A DNA stretch of 64,000 nucleotides from SCGC-AG-212-J23 sp035762345 (GTDB lineage Bacteria > Pseudomonadota > Gammaproteobacteria > Burkholderiales > SG8-39). The position numbers were made by a program, and so were the translations under genes. Within the stretch, counting starts at the first letter, position 1. Every line of letters begins with the position of its first letter. Under the pieces are notes generated by a model. That model searched no databases and had not been told where the DNA came from. It saw only the letters and a list, made by a program, of their open reading frames with translations. Location of the stretch: NCBI GenBank assembly GCA_035762345.1, contig DASTPE010000107.1, positions 10,471 through 74,470 on the forward strand, in the 5' to 3' direction. Of the stretch, positions 1-8,459 are shown piece by piece.

Positions 1-984
1 CACCGGGTCGCGGCGCACGCCGACGGGAACGTCGGGGCCGGCGAGGATCATTGGCACCTTGGCGGCCTCCTCGTAGAGAACCTGCTTGCCCCAGAGCCCG
101 CGCGCGCCGAGGTTGTCTCCGTGATCCGAGGTGTAAAGGATCCTGGTATTCGAATCGAGCTCGAGGTCCTCGAGCGTCTCGAGGATATGCCCGACGTTTT
201 CATCCAGCGAGCTCACCAGGCCGAGGTAGCCCGCGCGGGCGCGCTTCACCGCCGAATCGTCGGCGAAGTATTTATCGTAGCCCGTGTTCTCGGCCTGGTC
301 GCGCACGTACGGATGAAGGTTCTTTTCCCGGTAGAGCTTCGGCATCGGGATGCGCTCGAAGGGATAGCGGTAATACCAGTGCGGCGGCGCGGTGAGCGGG
401 AAGTGCGGCGCAACGAAGGACACGAAGAGCACCCACGGCCGCTCGCGATGCTTCCGCGCCTCCTCGCGCAGCCAGACTTGCGTGCGCGAGGCGACCTCGC
501 GGTCGTACCAGGTGTACTCCGACTCGCCCGGCCCCGCGAGCGCGGCGAGTTTCTTGCCGTCGGCGCGCGGCGGCATGTCGTCGCCGCGCAAGAGGCCGTA
601 GAGATCGCCTTTGCCTTCGAATACGTTCATCGGCACGATCTCTTCGGAGAAGCCGTTGTCGTCGTCGCTCGAGCGGAAGTGGAGCTTGCCGACCGAGACC
701 ACGCGGTGGCCGCGGCCACGCAGGCGGTGGTGCCAGCTCGGCACGCTGCCGTCGTACGGATCGGCGTTGTCCCAGAAGCCGATCTGGTGAATGTATTTCC
801 CGACGGCGAAGGCGGCGCGCGCCGGCACACAGATGGGGCAGGTGGTGTAGGCGTCGGTGAAGCGCAGGCCGCGCGCCGCGAGGCGGTCGAGGTTCGGCGT
901 GTGCATAAGCGCGGCTCCCGAGCAGCCCATCCAACGCGGATCGTGCTCGTCCGACATGATGATCAGCAGGTTTGCCGGTTTCAC
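1..984 (-). CDS. Sulfatase (alkaline-phosphatase superfamily), 3' part missing
   Basis: Hydrolyses sulfate esters. The gene starts at GTG 984 and runs off the left edge, so the C-terminus is not seen. The N-terminus carries the sulfatase metal site (IIMSDEHDP, residues 8-16) and the C-x-P-x-R motif CVPAR. Cys52 of that motif would be converted to formylglycine. Further on there are the usual downstream His/Asp patches (TSDHGDNLG, and VSFVAPHFPL). The start overlaps the stop of the upstream enolase-superfamily gene as GTGA, which supports both the start and translational coupling. No signal peptide is visible, so it is probably cytoplasmic, like choline-sulfatase-type enzymes. The substrate cannot be told from sequence. 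It is one of two sulfatases in this four-gene operon. Confidence 0.9.
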   Translation of the reverse strand, partial: MKPANLLIIMSDEHDPRWMGCSGAALMHTPNLDRLAARGLRFTDAYTTCPICVPARAAFAVGKYIHQIGFWDNADPYDGSVPSWHHRLRGRGHRVVSVGKLHFRSSDDDNGFSEEIVPMNVFEGKGDLYGLLRGDDMPPRADGKKLAALAGPGESEYTWYDREVASRTQVWLREEARKHRERPWVLFVSFVAPHFPLTAPPHWYYRYPFERIPMPKLYREKNLHPYVRDQAENTGYDKYFADDSAVKRARAGYLGLVSSLDENVGHILETLEDLELDSNTRILYTSDHGDNLGARGLWGKQVLYEEAAKVPMILAGPDVPVGVRRDPV

Positions 985-2132
985 TTGTCAGGGGAAAAGC
1001 GTCGGATCACGTCCCTTGAAACCTCGATCCCCAAGCCGGGCTTCTGCGGAATCTCGACCCAGCCTTCGCGCTGCCGCAGCGGCGAGTCGGTCAGGTGCTC
1101 GCGAAACGGGTGCAAGGAGGTATCGAACTCCAGCAGGATGTCTTTCGAAAGCAAAGCATGGTTCGCTGGAGGAATGGCGGCGATCCACTGCAAAGACGCC
1201 GCCTGGCCGACCGCTGACGCCCATACGTGCGGGTTCACCTGCACTCCGTGCGCGTGCGCGAGCGCGACGATATGCCGGCACCCGGTGAAGCCGCCCGCGA
1301 TGCAGAGATCGGGTTGTGCGACATCGATCGATCTTCTCGCAAGGAGCTCTTTGAACCCGAAAAGCGTGTACTCATTTTCCCCGCCCGCGATCGGCGTCGC
1401 GAGCGCGCGGCGCACCTCGGCGTAGCCGTCGAGGTCCTCCTGCACCACCGGCTCCTCGTACCAGCGCAGCCGCCAGCCCATGTCCTCCAGCTCCCGACCG
1501 AGGCGGATCGCATCGGCGACGCCATAGGCATGGTTCACGTCAATCATCACCTCATGCTTTCTGGAAAGAAATTGCAGTTCTTTCATGACGGCAAGATCGT
1601 CTTCGATACCGAACCCGAGCTTGATCTTCAGTGCTCGGAAGCCTTTCGCGATGTGGCTTTCGGCTTCCTGCGCGAGGCGCGCGGCCTCTCCTTGACCCTT
1701 GATGCGATAGAACCCCGTCGCATACGCCTCGACGCGGGCGCGGAACATGCCGCCGAGGAGCTTGGCCACCGGGTCGCCGCGCGCTTTTCCGGCGATGTCC
1801 CAGAGCGCGATGTCGATGCCGCTGATGGCGCCGATGAGCGCGCCCTTCTGGCCGTAATCGCGGGTGTGGTGATACATGCGGTGCCAGAGGACCTCGGGCT
1901 GCAGGGGATCGGCGCCGACGACGAGATCCTTCATGACATGCTCGATCGCGGCCGCGGCGATCTCGGGCGGCTGCAGCCCCTGGCAAAGCGCCTCGCCCCA
2001 GCCGGTGATGCCTTCGTCGGTCTGCACTTCCACGAGGGTTGCGCCGCGGCTCGACACCCAGCCCTGGGAGAAAGCGAACGGCTGCTCGAGCGCCGAGCGC
2101 AGCACGTGCGCCCGGACTTGCGTGATCTTCAT
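981..2132 (-). CDS. Mandelate racemase / muconate lactonizing enzyme family protein (enolase superfamily)
   Basis: 383-residue acid-sugar dehydratase or racemase type enzyme. The start is ATG 2132 (MKITQVRAHVL), chosen because it overlaps the stop of the upstream sulfatase as ATGA; an in-frame start further upstream only adds low-complexity sequence. It has the N-terminal capping domain, then the barrel with the K-x-K motif (ALKIKLG), the metal ligands in MIDVNHAYG, YEEPV and GGENEY, and a C-terminal NPHVWASAVG carrying the second catalytic His. K-x-K plus His is the layout of the mandelate-racemase subgroup, whose members abstract the proton alpha to a carboxylate. Being sandwiched between two sulfatases suggests the substrate is an acid released from a sulfated compound; that is inference. 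Confidence 0.92.
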   Translation of the reverse strand: MKITQVRAHVLRSALEQPFAFSQGWVSSRGATLVEVQTDEGITGWGEALCQGLQPPEIAAAAIEHVMKDLVVGADPLQPEVLWHRMYHHTRDYGQKGALIGAISGIDIALWDIAGKARGDPVAKLLGGMFRARVEAYATGFYRIKGQGEAARLAQEAESHIAKGFRALKIKLGFGIEDDLAVMKELQFLSRKHEVMIDVNHAYGVADAIRLGRELEDMGWRLRWYEEPVVQEDLDGYAEVRRALATPIAGGENEYTLFGFKELLARRSIDVAQPDLCIAGGFTGCRHIVALAHAHGVQVNPHVWASAVGQAASLQWIAAIPPANHALLSKDILLEFDTSLHPFREHLTDSPLRQREGWVEIPQKPGLGIEVSRDVIRRFSPDK

Positions 2133-3637
2133 GCCATGCCGACCTGCGGAAGGCGGGGGATCGCGTCCGCGGGCCGCGAGCGGACCATGTCCCACAACTC
2201 GCTCTTCATTTTCGAAGTATCGAAGATGTTTTCCATCTCGTACGGATCGTTGGCGAGATCGTAAAGCTCACCGGCGCCGGAGCGCAGGTCCATCGTCAGC
2301 TTGTGGCGCCGGGTGCGCACCGTGCGCAGGTCGAGCTCGACGCCCGAGCGCGAGGGCCGCAGGTCCCATTCGCTGTAGGCGAACTCGCGCGTCTGCCCGC
2401 CTTCGATCAGTGCGCGAAGACTGCGGCTGTGCTTCGCATCGAAAGAGATTCCGGCATAGTCGGCGAAAGTCGCCGGCAGGTCCACGGTGGATACCGGATC
2501 GTCGACGACTTTGCCTTTCGGAATTCCGGGACCCTGAAAAATGAGTCCCACCCTGAGCAATCCCTCGTACGCCATCGGTCCCTTGAGGATCAGGCCGTGG
2601 TCGCCCAGCCAGTCGCCGTGGTCGGTCGAATAGACGATCAAGGTATTTTCAAGAAGGCCGAGCTGTTCCAGTTCCAGAACGATTCTGCCGACGTTGTGGT
2701 CGATGAGCGAGACCATTCCGTAATAGTTGGCGATCAGCTCGCGGAGCTGCCGGTCGGTGTGCACCGGGATGCGCGAGAATTCCTCTCGGATCTTGCGCAG
2801 GTGCTCGACGATATGCGGCTTGCCCTCGAGGCTTCGCCGATGCCACCACGGCCGGCGCTCGAGGTCGAGGCTGCGCTCGGACGGCAGGTCAACGTCGTCG
2901 GGGTGATGCAGCCGGCTCCACGGCTCGGGTGCGTCGAAGGGGTGGTGCGGGTCCGGGAAGGAGGTCCACAGGCAGAACCTCTCGTTTCGATTCGCGTCGA
3001 TGAAGGCGATCGTGCGGTCGCCGACCCAGGTGGAATTGTGAAACGCCACCGGCAGGCCGGAGTGGAACGTCTGCATCGCTGTGGAGAGCGGCGGCAGCTG
3101 CGTCTCGTAGAGCCGCTGCAGCTCCTCGCCGCGGCCATTCTTGTGGAACCAGCGCTCGTAGTGCTGGCCGCGCGGCGGCTTCATCGGCGGCCAGTGATTG
3201 TGGCCCTCGACCACGAGCTCGACATGCTCGAAGCCCATGTAGGGGCCGTGCCAGTCGGGATCCTGGTCGCTGTTGCGGCACTCGGGCGTGCCGGTCGGCT
3301 TGAACGTATGCGAGGTCGCGAAGTGCGCCTTGCCGATGTAGCCAGTGCGGTAGCCCGCGCGCGCAAAGGCGCCGGCGAAACCCGCCTCGCCGATCTTCGG
3401 GTCGAGGTCGATGCCATTGTCCGAAACGCCGTGCGTGTACGGCAGAAGCCCGGTCAGGATCGAGGCGCGCGCGGGCTGGCACACGAGGTTGGGCGTGATG
3501 CACGCCGAGAAGCGCGTGCCCGCGCGCGCCATGCGGTCGAGGTGCGGAGTCTTGACCTTGCGCCCTTCGAAGCCGTAGCAGTCGCCGCGTTGCTGGTCCG
3601 ACGTGATGAAGACGATATTCGGCTTTCCGGGCATCAT
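2129..3637 (-). CDS. Sulfatase (alkaline-phosphatase superfamily)
   Basis: Complete 502-residue sulfatase. The N-terminal metal site is IVFITSDQQRGD (residues 8-19), and the formylglycine motif is CQPAR with Cys53, followed by the typical ASILTG. YSTDHGDWLGDHG supplies the later metal ligands, and KGPMAYEG matches the active-site Lys region of the family. There is no signal peptide, so it is probably cytoplasmic and needs a formylglycine-generating enzyme or anaerobic maturase, neither of which is encoded here. The start abuts the stop of the Bug receptor gene (3638) with no spacer, and its stop overlaps the next gene by four bases. It is clearly diverged from the first sulfatase, so the pair probably acts on different esters or positions. 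Confidence 0.93.
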   Translation of the reverse strand: MMPGKPNIVFITSDQQRGDCYGFEGRKVKTPHLDRMARAGTRFSACITPNLVCQPARASILTGLLPYTHGVSDNGIDLDPKIGEAGFAGAFARAGYRTGYIGKAHFATSHTFKPTGTPECRNSDQDPDWHGPYMGFEHVELVVEGHNHWPPMKPPRGQHYERWFHKNGRGEELQRLYETQLPPLSTAMQTFHSGLPVAFHNSTWVGDRTIAFIDANRNERFCLWTSFPDPHHPFDAPEPWSRLHHPDDVDLPSERSLDLERRPWWHRRSLEGKPHIVEHLRKIREEFSRIPVHTDRQLRELIANYYGMVSLIDHNVGRIVLELEQLGLLENTLIVYSTDHGDWLGDHGLILKGPMAYEGLLRVGLIFQGPGIPKGKVVDDPVSTVDLPATFADYAGISFDAKHSRSLRALIEGGQTREFAYSEWDLRPSRSGVELDLRTVRTRRHKLTMDLRSGAGELYDLANDPYEMENIFDTSKMKSELWDMVRSRPADAIPRLPQVGMA

Positions 3638-4600
3638 TTACTGCGGCTCGATTCCCGCCGCCTTGACGATCGCCGGCCAGCGCGCCACTTCTCCGCGGAT
3701 GAACTCGCCGTAGGCCTCGGGCGAAGCGCTCGGCGACACCTCGAGCCCTGCCTTCGTCAGGCGCTCGACCACCGCCGGATTCTTCAGCGCCTGCACGAAG
3801 TGCTGGAAGAGCTTGTCGATCACCGGCTTCGGCGTGCCGGCGGGAGCCACCGGGCCGAACCACTGGATCGTCTCGTAGCCCGGCAGGCCGGCCTCTTCCA
3901 CGGTCGGGACGTCGGGCAGCGAGCGCGAGCGCGTGCGCGCCGTGACCGCGAATACTTTCAGCTTGCCGGCCTTGATGTGCGGCAGCGTGGGCGGCAAGCC
4001 GATCAGGCCGAGCGGCACCTGCCCGGAGACGAGATCGACGATGAGCTGCCCGCCGCCGCGGTACGGCACGTGCGGAATGTCAAGCTTTCCCGCCTGCTGC
4101 TTGAAGAGCTCGCCCGCGAGGTGCTGCGGCGTACCGGTACCCGGCGATCCGAACGTAAGCTTCGAGTCGCCCTTCTTCGCCAGCGCGATCAGCTCCTTGA
4201 GGTCGTTGGCCGGCACCGACGGATGGCCAACGATGATGTGCGTGCCGAGGATCGTGTTGGTGATCGGCGCGAAATCCTTGACCGGGTCGTGGTTGAGCTT
4301 CTTGTAGATCGCGGGCGCGATGGCGTTCGCATCCGCGTACATGAGCAGCGTGTAGCCGTCGGGCGCCGCGCGCGCCACGTAGTCGGTGCCGACCAGGCCG
4401 CCGGCGCCGGTGCGGTTCTCGACGACGACCTGTGTGCCGAGGGTTTCCGACATCACTGCAGCGAGCGAACGCGAGGTGAGGTCCATTGCCCCGCCGGCGG
4501 CGTAGGGCGCAACGATGTGGATCGGCCTGGACGGCCAGGGTTGGGCGAGCGCTCCGGTGCAGAACGCAGCCAGGGCGGCGAAAACGAGTTTCTTCAGCAC
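3638..4600 (-). CDS. Tripartite tricarboxylate transporter substrate-binding protein (Bug family)
   Basis: Periplasmic solute receptor of the TctC/Bug family, 320 residues. It has a Sec signal peptide (hydrophobic stretch about residues 5-18, cleavage after ALA), then the family opening PSRPIHIVAPYAAGG, VVVENRTGAGG and APDGYTLLMYAD. Family members bind carboxylates or other small organic acids and usually deliver them to a TctA/TctB pair; none is adjacent. It is the first gene of the sulfatase operon, so it probably imports the sulfated or acidic substrate. Its start is preceded by GGAGGAGGGA, a strong ribosome-binding site. Confidence 0.93.
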   Translation of the reverse strand: MLKKLVFAALAAFCTGALAQPWPSRPIHIVAPYAAGGAMDLTSRSLAAVMSETLGTQVVVENRTGAGGLVGTDYVARAAPDGYTLLMYADANAIAPAIYKKLNHDPVKDFAPITNTILGTHIIVGHPSVPANDLKELIALAKKGDSKLTFGSPGTGTPQHLAGELFKQQAGKLDIPHVPYRGGGQLIVDLVSGQVPLGLIGLPPTLPHIKAGKLKVFAVTARTRSRSLPDVPTVEEAGLPGYETIQWFGPVAPAGTPKPVIDKLFQHFVQALKNPAVVERLTKAGLEVSPSASPEAYGEFIRGEVARWPAIVKAAGIEPQ

Positions 4601-4701
4601 GATAGGTCCCTCCTCCTCGGCGATGCGGCTATCGTAGCAGCCATTCCGGGTGTGTTAGGTTTGGGCCATCGTCCCGACTAAGGCGCATCGATGAGGAGAC
4701 T

Positions 4702-5250
4702 ATGGACCGACGCACTTTCGTACTTGCCCTCGCCGCAGCGCCGCTCTGGGCTCATGCACAACCCAAGAACATGAAAGATATCCAGTCGCTGCAGAACAAC
4801 TGGAAGAGCTTCCTTCCGGCCGGGGTCAGCGTCCCCTCGCCGACCGAGCCGCTCAAGCTCTCGAAGGATGAGTGGCGCAAGCGCCTGCCAAACGAGCTTG
4901 CCTACCGCGTGCTGCGCGAGGAGGCCACCGAGCGCGCAGGCACGAGCCCGCTCAACGATGAGAAGCGGCCCGGCATCTTCGCTTGCGCCGGCTGCGGGCT
5001 GCCGGTCTTCACTTCCGAAATGAAGTACGAGTCCGGCACCGGCTGGCCGAGCTTCTTCACCACCATCCCTGGCGTATTCGACATCAAGAAGGATTTCTAC
5101 CTGATCTACCCGCGCACCGAGTACCACTGCAAGCGCTGCGGCGGACACCACGGCCACGTCTTCGACGACGGCCCGCCGCCCACCAACCAGCGCTGGTGCA
5201 ACAACGGCGTCGCGCTCACGTTCATCCCCAAGGATGGCAGCAAGGCGTAA
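4702..5250 (+). CDS. msrB: Peptide-methionine (R)-S-oxide reductase, exported
   Basis: Reduces methionine-R-sulfoxide in proteins. The 182-residue product has an N-terminal export signal with an RR pair (MDRRTFVLALAAAPLWAHA), so the enzyme is likely periplasmic. The SelR domain follows. Zinc-binding CxxC pairs are at Cys95/Cys98 (CAGC) and Cys143/Cys146 (CKRC), and the signature SGTGWPSFF is at residues 111-119. The catalytic Cys166 lies in RWCNNGVAL. The usual cytosolic MsrB has no leader and about 130-150 residues, so the extra N-terminus is the leader plus linker. It is transcribed alone, divergently from the Bug gene across about 100 bp. A palindromic repeat begins just after its stop. 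Confidence 0.95.
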   Translation: MDRRTFVLALAAAPLWAHAQPKNMKDIQSLQNNWKSFLPAGVSVPSPTEPLKLSKDEWRKRLPNELAYRVLREEATERAGTSPLNDEKRPGIFACAGCGLPVFTSEMKYESGTGWPSFFTTIPGVFDIKKDFYLIYPRTEYHCKRCGGHHGHVFDDGPPPTNQRWCNNGVALTFIPKDGSKA

Positions 5251-5257
5251 ACCATAG

Positions 5258-5321
5258 TTCGGGGTCAGTGTCGCAATTCGTTTTTACGTACGCAAAAACG
5301 AGTCTCGACCCTGGCCCCGAA
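5258..5321. repeat. Palindromic repeat, copy A
   Basis: Imperfect 64 bp inverted repeat centred on CGTACG. The left arm begins TTCGGGGTCAGTGTCG and the right arm ends CGACCCTGGCCCCGAA. The same arms occur near 22805 and around the insertion sequence at 48727/50124. It lies between the convergent genes msrB and ubiB and could form a long hairpin in RNA from either strand. It may act as a bidirectional terminator or be a REP-like mobile palindrome. Confidence 0.85.
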
Positions 5322-5336
5322 TTGCGCTTGCCACTT

Positions 5337-7025
5337 TTATTCTCTTCCGGAGCGCCAGATCCCGTAAAAGATCCAGAGGCTATTGAGAAAAGCGAGGACG
5401 TAGCCGAGGAAACCGATCGCGGGTAGGACTGGGACGCCAAGGACCGCCGGTCCCTCGTGCACGGTCATGACGATCGCCGAGCCGATGACGAGCGAAGCGG
5501 TCATGATGCCGACGGTGACGCGGTCGAGGGTGCGATCGAGCCGCTGGCCGAAGCTGTCAAGGCGCTTGAGATCGAGGTCGACGCGGGTCTTGCCGCGGCG
5601 CGCCTCGCGCAGCAGGCGCGCGAGGTCGCGCGGCACGCCACCGACTACGCTCATGAACTCGCTCACCGCTGCGCGGCCACGCTGCGCGATCTGGCCCGGC
5701 TGGTAGCGCTCGGCGAGCGCGCTCTTCACGAGCGGCGTGAGGTGGTTGATGATGTGGAAGTCGGGGTCGTACTGGCGCCCCAGGCCCTCGAGGGTGATGA
5801 GCGCCTTGAACATGAGCGAGAGGTCCGAGGGCAGCACGATCGAGTGGCTGCGCACGATGCCGGCGAACTGACGGATCAGGTTGCCGACGCGGATGTCCTT
5901 GAGCGGCATGCCTTCGTAGTCGAACACCATTTCGTTCACGTCGGCGGCGAGCTTGGCCTCGTCGACGTAGGCGTCGCCGGCCCAGTCGAGCAGCACCTCG
6001 AGCATCGGCTCCTCGGACATGCGCGCGAGGCCGCCGAGAAGGTCGATCACCTGCCCGCGACGTTGCGGTGAAAGGCGTCCAACCATCCCGAAGTCGATGA
6101 TCACGATGCGGTTCCCCGGCAGGTAGAAGACGTTGCCGGGATGCGGGTCGGCGTGGAAGAAGCCGTCGATCAGGATCATCTTGAGGAACGCGTCCACGCC
6201 GCGCGCGGCGAGGAGCTTTCGATCCAGACCCGCCTGTTCGACCGCGCGAAGATCCGTAGCCGGGATGCCCTCGACGTGCTCCTGCACGAGCAGCACGTCG
6301 CTCGTCCACTCGGGGTAGATGCGCGGGATCACGATGTTCGGATCGCCGGCGAAGTTCTTGGCGAAGCGCTCGATGTTGCGCGTTTCGGTGACGAAGTCCG
6401 CCTCGCGCTCGAGCGAGCGCGCGAACTGCTCGGCGATCTCGGCCGGGTGGTAGCGCCGCGCCTCGGGGATCTCGGACTCGATCAGATCGGAGACGCGCCG
6501 CAGCAGGCGCAAATCAGCCTCGATCGTCTCGCGCACGCCCGGCCTTCTCACCTTGAGGATGACCGGCGTGCCGTCCTTGAGCCTTGCGCGGTGCACCTGC
6601 GCGATCGAGGCGGCGCCGTGCGCCTGCGTCTCGATGTCGCGGAATATCCCGGACGGCGGCGCGCCGAGCGCGCGCGTGAGCTCGGGAACGAGCGCCTCGA
6701 ACGGCACCGGCTTCACGTCGGCGTGCAGCTTCTCGAATTCCGCGATCCAGCGCGGCGGGAATAGATCGACGCGCGTCGCCATGACCTGGCCGAGCTTCAC
6801 GAACGTGGGGCCGAGCTCCTCGAGCGCCATGCGCATGCGCTGCGCCGGGTCGAGCGTGACAGGGTCGTTGGCCGGGCTGCGCTGCAGGATGGCGCCGGCG
6901 CGCTCGAGCACGCCGGCGATGCCGATGCGGTGCACGAAATCGCCCAGCCCGTGGCGGATGAAAACGGACGCGATCTCGTGCAGCCGCGGCAGCTCGCGCA
7001 TGATGCCGAGGGTTTGCCGCAGCAT
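5337..7025 (-). CDS. ubiB: UbiB/ABC1-family protein kinase-like, ubiquinone biosynthesis
   Basis: 562-residue member of the UbiB/COQ8 atypical kinase family, needed for ubiquinone synthesis or lipid homeostasis at the inner membrane. The family's KxGQ motif is in PTFVKLGQVMATR. The Ala-rich nucleotide loop follows (HGAASIAQVH). The catalytic core has ADPHPGN and the metal-binding IIDFGMVG. The C-terminus holds two hydrophobic segments (about residues 505-560, IMTASLVIGSAIVM and LPAIGFLGYVLAFL), as usual for membrane-anchored UbiB. It is the last gene of an operon with an unknown protein (6 bp gap) and an MlaF-like ATPase. No other ubi genes are nearby, and the MlaF neighbour leans towards a lipid-related role. 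Confidence 0.92.
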   Translation of the reverse strand: MLRQTLGIMRELPRLHEIASVFIRHGLGDFVHRIGIAGVLERAGAILQRSPANDPVTLDPAQRMRMALEELGPTFVKLGQVMATRVDLFPPRWIAEFEKLHADVKPVPFEALVPELTRALGAPPSGIFRDIETQAHGAASIAQVHRARLKDGTPVILKVRRPGVRETIEADLRLLRRVSDLIESEIPEARRYHPAEIAEQFARSLEREADFVTETRNIERFAKNFAGDPNIVIPRIYPEWTSDVLLVQEHVEGIPATDLRAVEQAGLDRKLLAARGVDAFLKMILIDGFFHADPHPGNVFYLPGNRIVIIDFGMVGRLSPQRRGQVIDLLGGLARMSEEPMLEVLLDWAGDAYVDEAKLAADVNEMVFDYEGMPLKDIRVGNLIRQFAGIVRSHSIVLPSDLSLMFKALITLEGLGRQYDPDFHIINHLTPLVKSALAERYQPGQIAQRGRAAVSEFMSVVGGVPRDLARLLREARRGKTRVDLDLKRLDSFGQRLDRTLDRVTVGIMTASLVIGSAIVMTVHEGPAVLGVPVLPAIGFLGYVLAFLNSLWIFYGIWRSGRE

Positions 7026-7031
7026 CGGCGG

Positions 7032-7649
7032 CTACGGTCGCTTGCTTTGCTTGTCCGCTGCGGATTTCTCCAGCGCGTCGGCCATTCCGGCGAGCACGCC
7101 GCTCGCCATCTGCGCGAAGCGCGCGCTGAAGTGGCCGGCGAGCTCGATTCCCGAGAAAGTGACGTCGGCCATCAGGCTCGCCGCCTGGCGCCCGGTCTCG
7201 GTGCCGGCGCGCGCCGCGCGCCGCGCGAGCTCGCGCAGCTCCGGTCGCGCACGCTCGTTTGCCGTCTCGGCCACCTGGCTCACCGTCGAGAGGAAGTCCT
7301 CCTCGATCTTCTTCAGGCCGGCGAGCGCCTGCTTCACCTCGTTATCGCTGATGCTGCGGCCGGTGGCCACCATCTTGCGCAGCGCCTCTTCGCCCGCCTC
7401 GACCGACTTGGTGAGCGCCTCGTCCATGCCGCGGAACGCCTGGCCCATCGCCTTGCGCACGGTGCCGCCGCTCGCCGGCGCCGCGGCCGCCATACCCTCG
7501 GTCATCGCGCGCACCACCTCGCGAATGCCCTCGCGGTCGAAGCGGCGGTTCGAAAGAGCGCTGAGAGTGAGATCGCGAAAGCGGCGCGTCACGTCCTCGC
7601 CGGTCTTCATCGCCTCGCCGGCTGCCTTTCTGAGATTGTCTTCAACCAT
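7032..7649 (-). CDS. Conserved alpha-helical protein of unknown function
   Basis: 205-residue protein, start ATG 7649 (MVEDNLRKAAGEAMKTG), overlapping the stop of the MlaF-like gene by eight bases. It is rich in Ala, Glu, Arg and Lys, with long amphipathic helices and no signal peptide. A weakly hydrophobic segment near the C-terminus (FSGIELAGHFSARFAQM) could associate with a membrane. The sequence resembles DUF6781-type betaproteobacterial proteins from memory only. Its place between an ABC ATPase and UbiB suggests a part in envelope lipid handling, but no function can be assigned. Confidence 0.8.
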   Translation of the reverse strand: MVEDNLRKAAGEAMKTGEDVTRRFRDLTLSALSNRRFDREGIREVVRAMTEGMAAAAPASGGTVRKAMGQAFRGMDEALTKSVEAGEEALRKMVATGRSISDNEVKQALAGLKKIEEDFLSTVSQVAETANERARPELRELARRAARAGTETGRQAASLMADVTFSGIELAGHFSARFAQMASGVLAGMADALEKSAADKQSKRP

Positions 7650-8442
7650 GGATGCGAAGGTCCTCCTCGAGTGGCGGCCCGGGGAAGTGGAAACGCACCG
7701 GGCCATCCGGAAGCGCGTTGAGAAACTGCTTGAGATACGGATCCTCGGAGGCCGAGAGCTCGCGCGGCGTGCCCTTGCCGACAATCGTGCCGTCGCCGAT
7801 GACGTAAACGTAGTGCGCGACCTTCAGCGCCTCCTGCACGTCGTAGGTCACGACGATCGAAGTCAGTCCGAGCGCCTGGTTCAGGCTGCGGATCAGGTTC
7901 CCGATCTGGTTGAGCGAAATCGGATCCAGCCCGGCGAAGGGCTCGTCGTACATCATGAGCTTCGGGTCGGTGGCGATGGCGCGCGCGAGCGCCACGCGGC
8001 GCGTCATCCCGCCGGAGAGGTCGGCCGGCATCATCGTCCGCGCCCCGCGCAGGCCGACCGCATGCAGCTTCATCAGCACCAGCCGCCGCACCAGGTCCTC
8101 GGGCAGGTCGAAATTCTCGCGCAGCGGGAATGCGATGTTCTCGTACACCGTGAGGTCGGTGAACAGGCCCGAGGTCTGGAACATCATCCCCATGTCGAGC
8201 CGCAGCCTGTAGAGGTCCTCGGCAGAAAGGCGGTGCACATTCTTGCCTTCCACCGTTACCGTGCCGCGCTGCGGATAGAGCTGCGCGCCGATGAGTTTCA
8301 GCAGCGTGGACTTGCCGGAGCCGCTGCCGCCGAGGATCGCGACCACCTGCCCGCGCCGGATGTCGAGATTGAGCCCGCGCAGGACTTCGAGGTCGCCGAA
8401 CGAGAAATGCAGGTCCTTGATCTCGACGACATGCTCGGACAT
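7642..8442 (-). CDS. ABC transporter ATP-binding protein, MlaF-like
   Basis: 266-residue ATPase resembling MlaF of retrograde phospholipid transport. Start ATG 8442 (MSEHVVEIKDLHF). Walker A is GGSGSGKST (residues 38-46), the signature is DLSGGMTRRVALARA (141-155), and Walker B is KLMMYDEPFAGLDP (161-174). The H-loop position is Tyr200 (VVTYDVQEAL) instead of the usual His. The permease, MCE and other Mla partners are not beside it; instead it leads an operon with an unknown helical protein and ubiB. The start codon lies only 17 bp from the divergent srkA start. The C-terminal tail beyond residue 225 (EDPYLKQFLNALPDG) is typical of MlaF-type proteins. Confidence 0.88.
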   Translation of the reverse strand: MSEHVVEIKDLHFSFGDLEVLRGLNLDIRRGQVVAILGGSGSGKSTLLKLIGAQLYPQRGTVTVEGKNVHRLSAEDLYRLRLDMGMMFQTSGLFTDLTVYENIAFPLRENFDLPEDLVRRLVLMKLHAVGLRGARTMMPADLSGGMTRRVALARAIATDPKLMMYDEPFAGLDPISLNQIGNLIRSLNQALGLTSIVVTYDVQEALKVAHYVYVIGDGTIVGKGTPRELSASEDPYLKQFLNALPDGPVRFHFPGPPLEEDLRIHG

Positions 8443-8459
8443 GCAACTACTATACGCCA

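Noticed and set aside
2303..4681. 792-codon open frame on the plus strand
   Set aside because: It is antisense to the sulfatase and Bug genes, which have clear motifs. It reads as low-complexity Arg/Ala/Val/Asp sequence typical of high-GC shadow frames.
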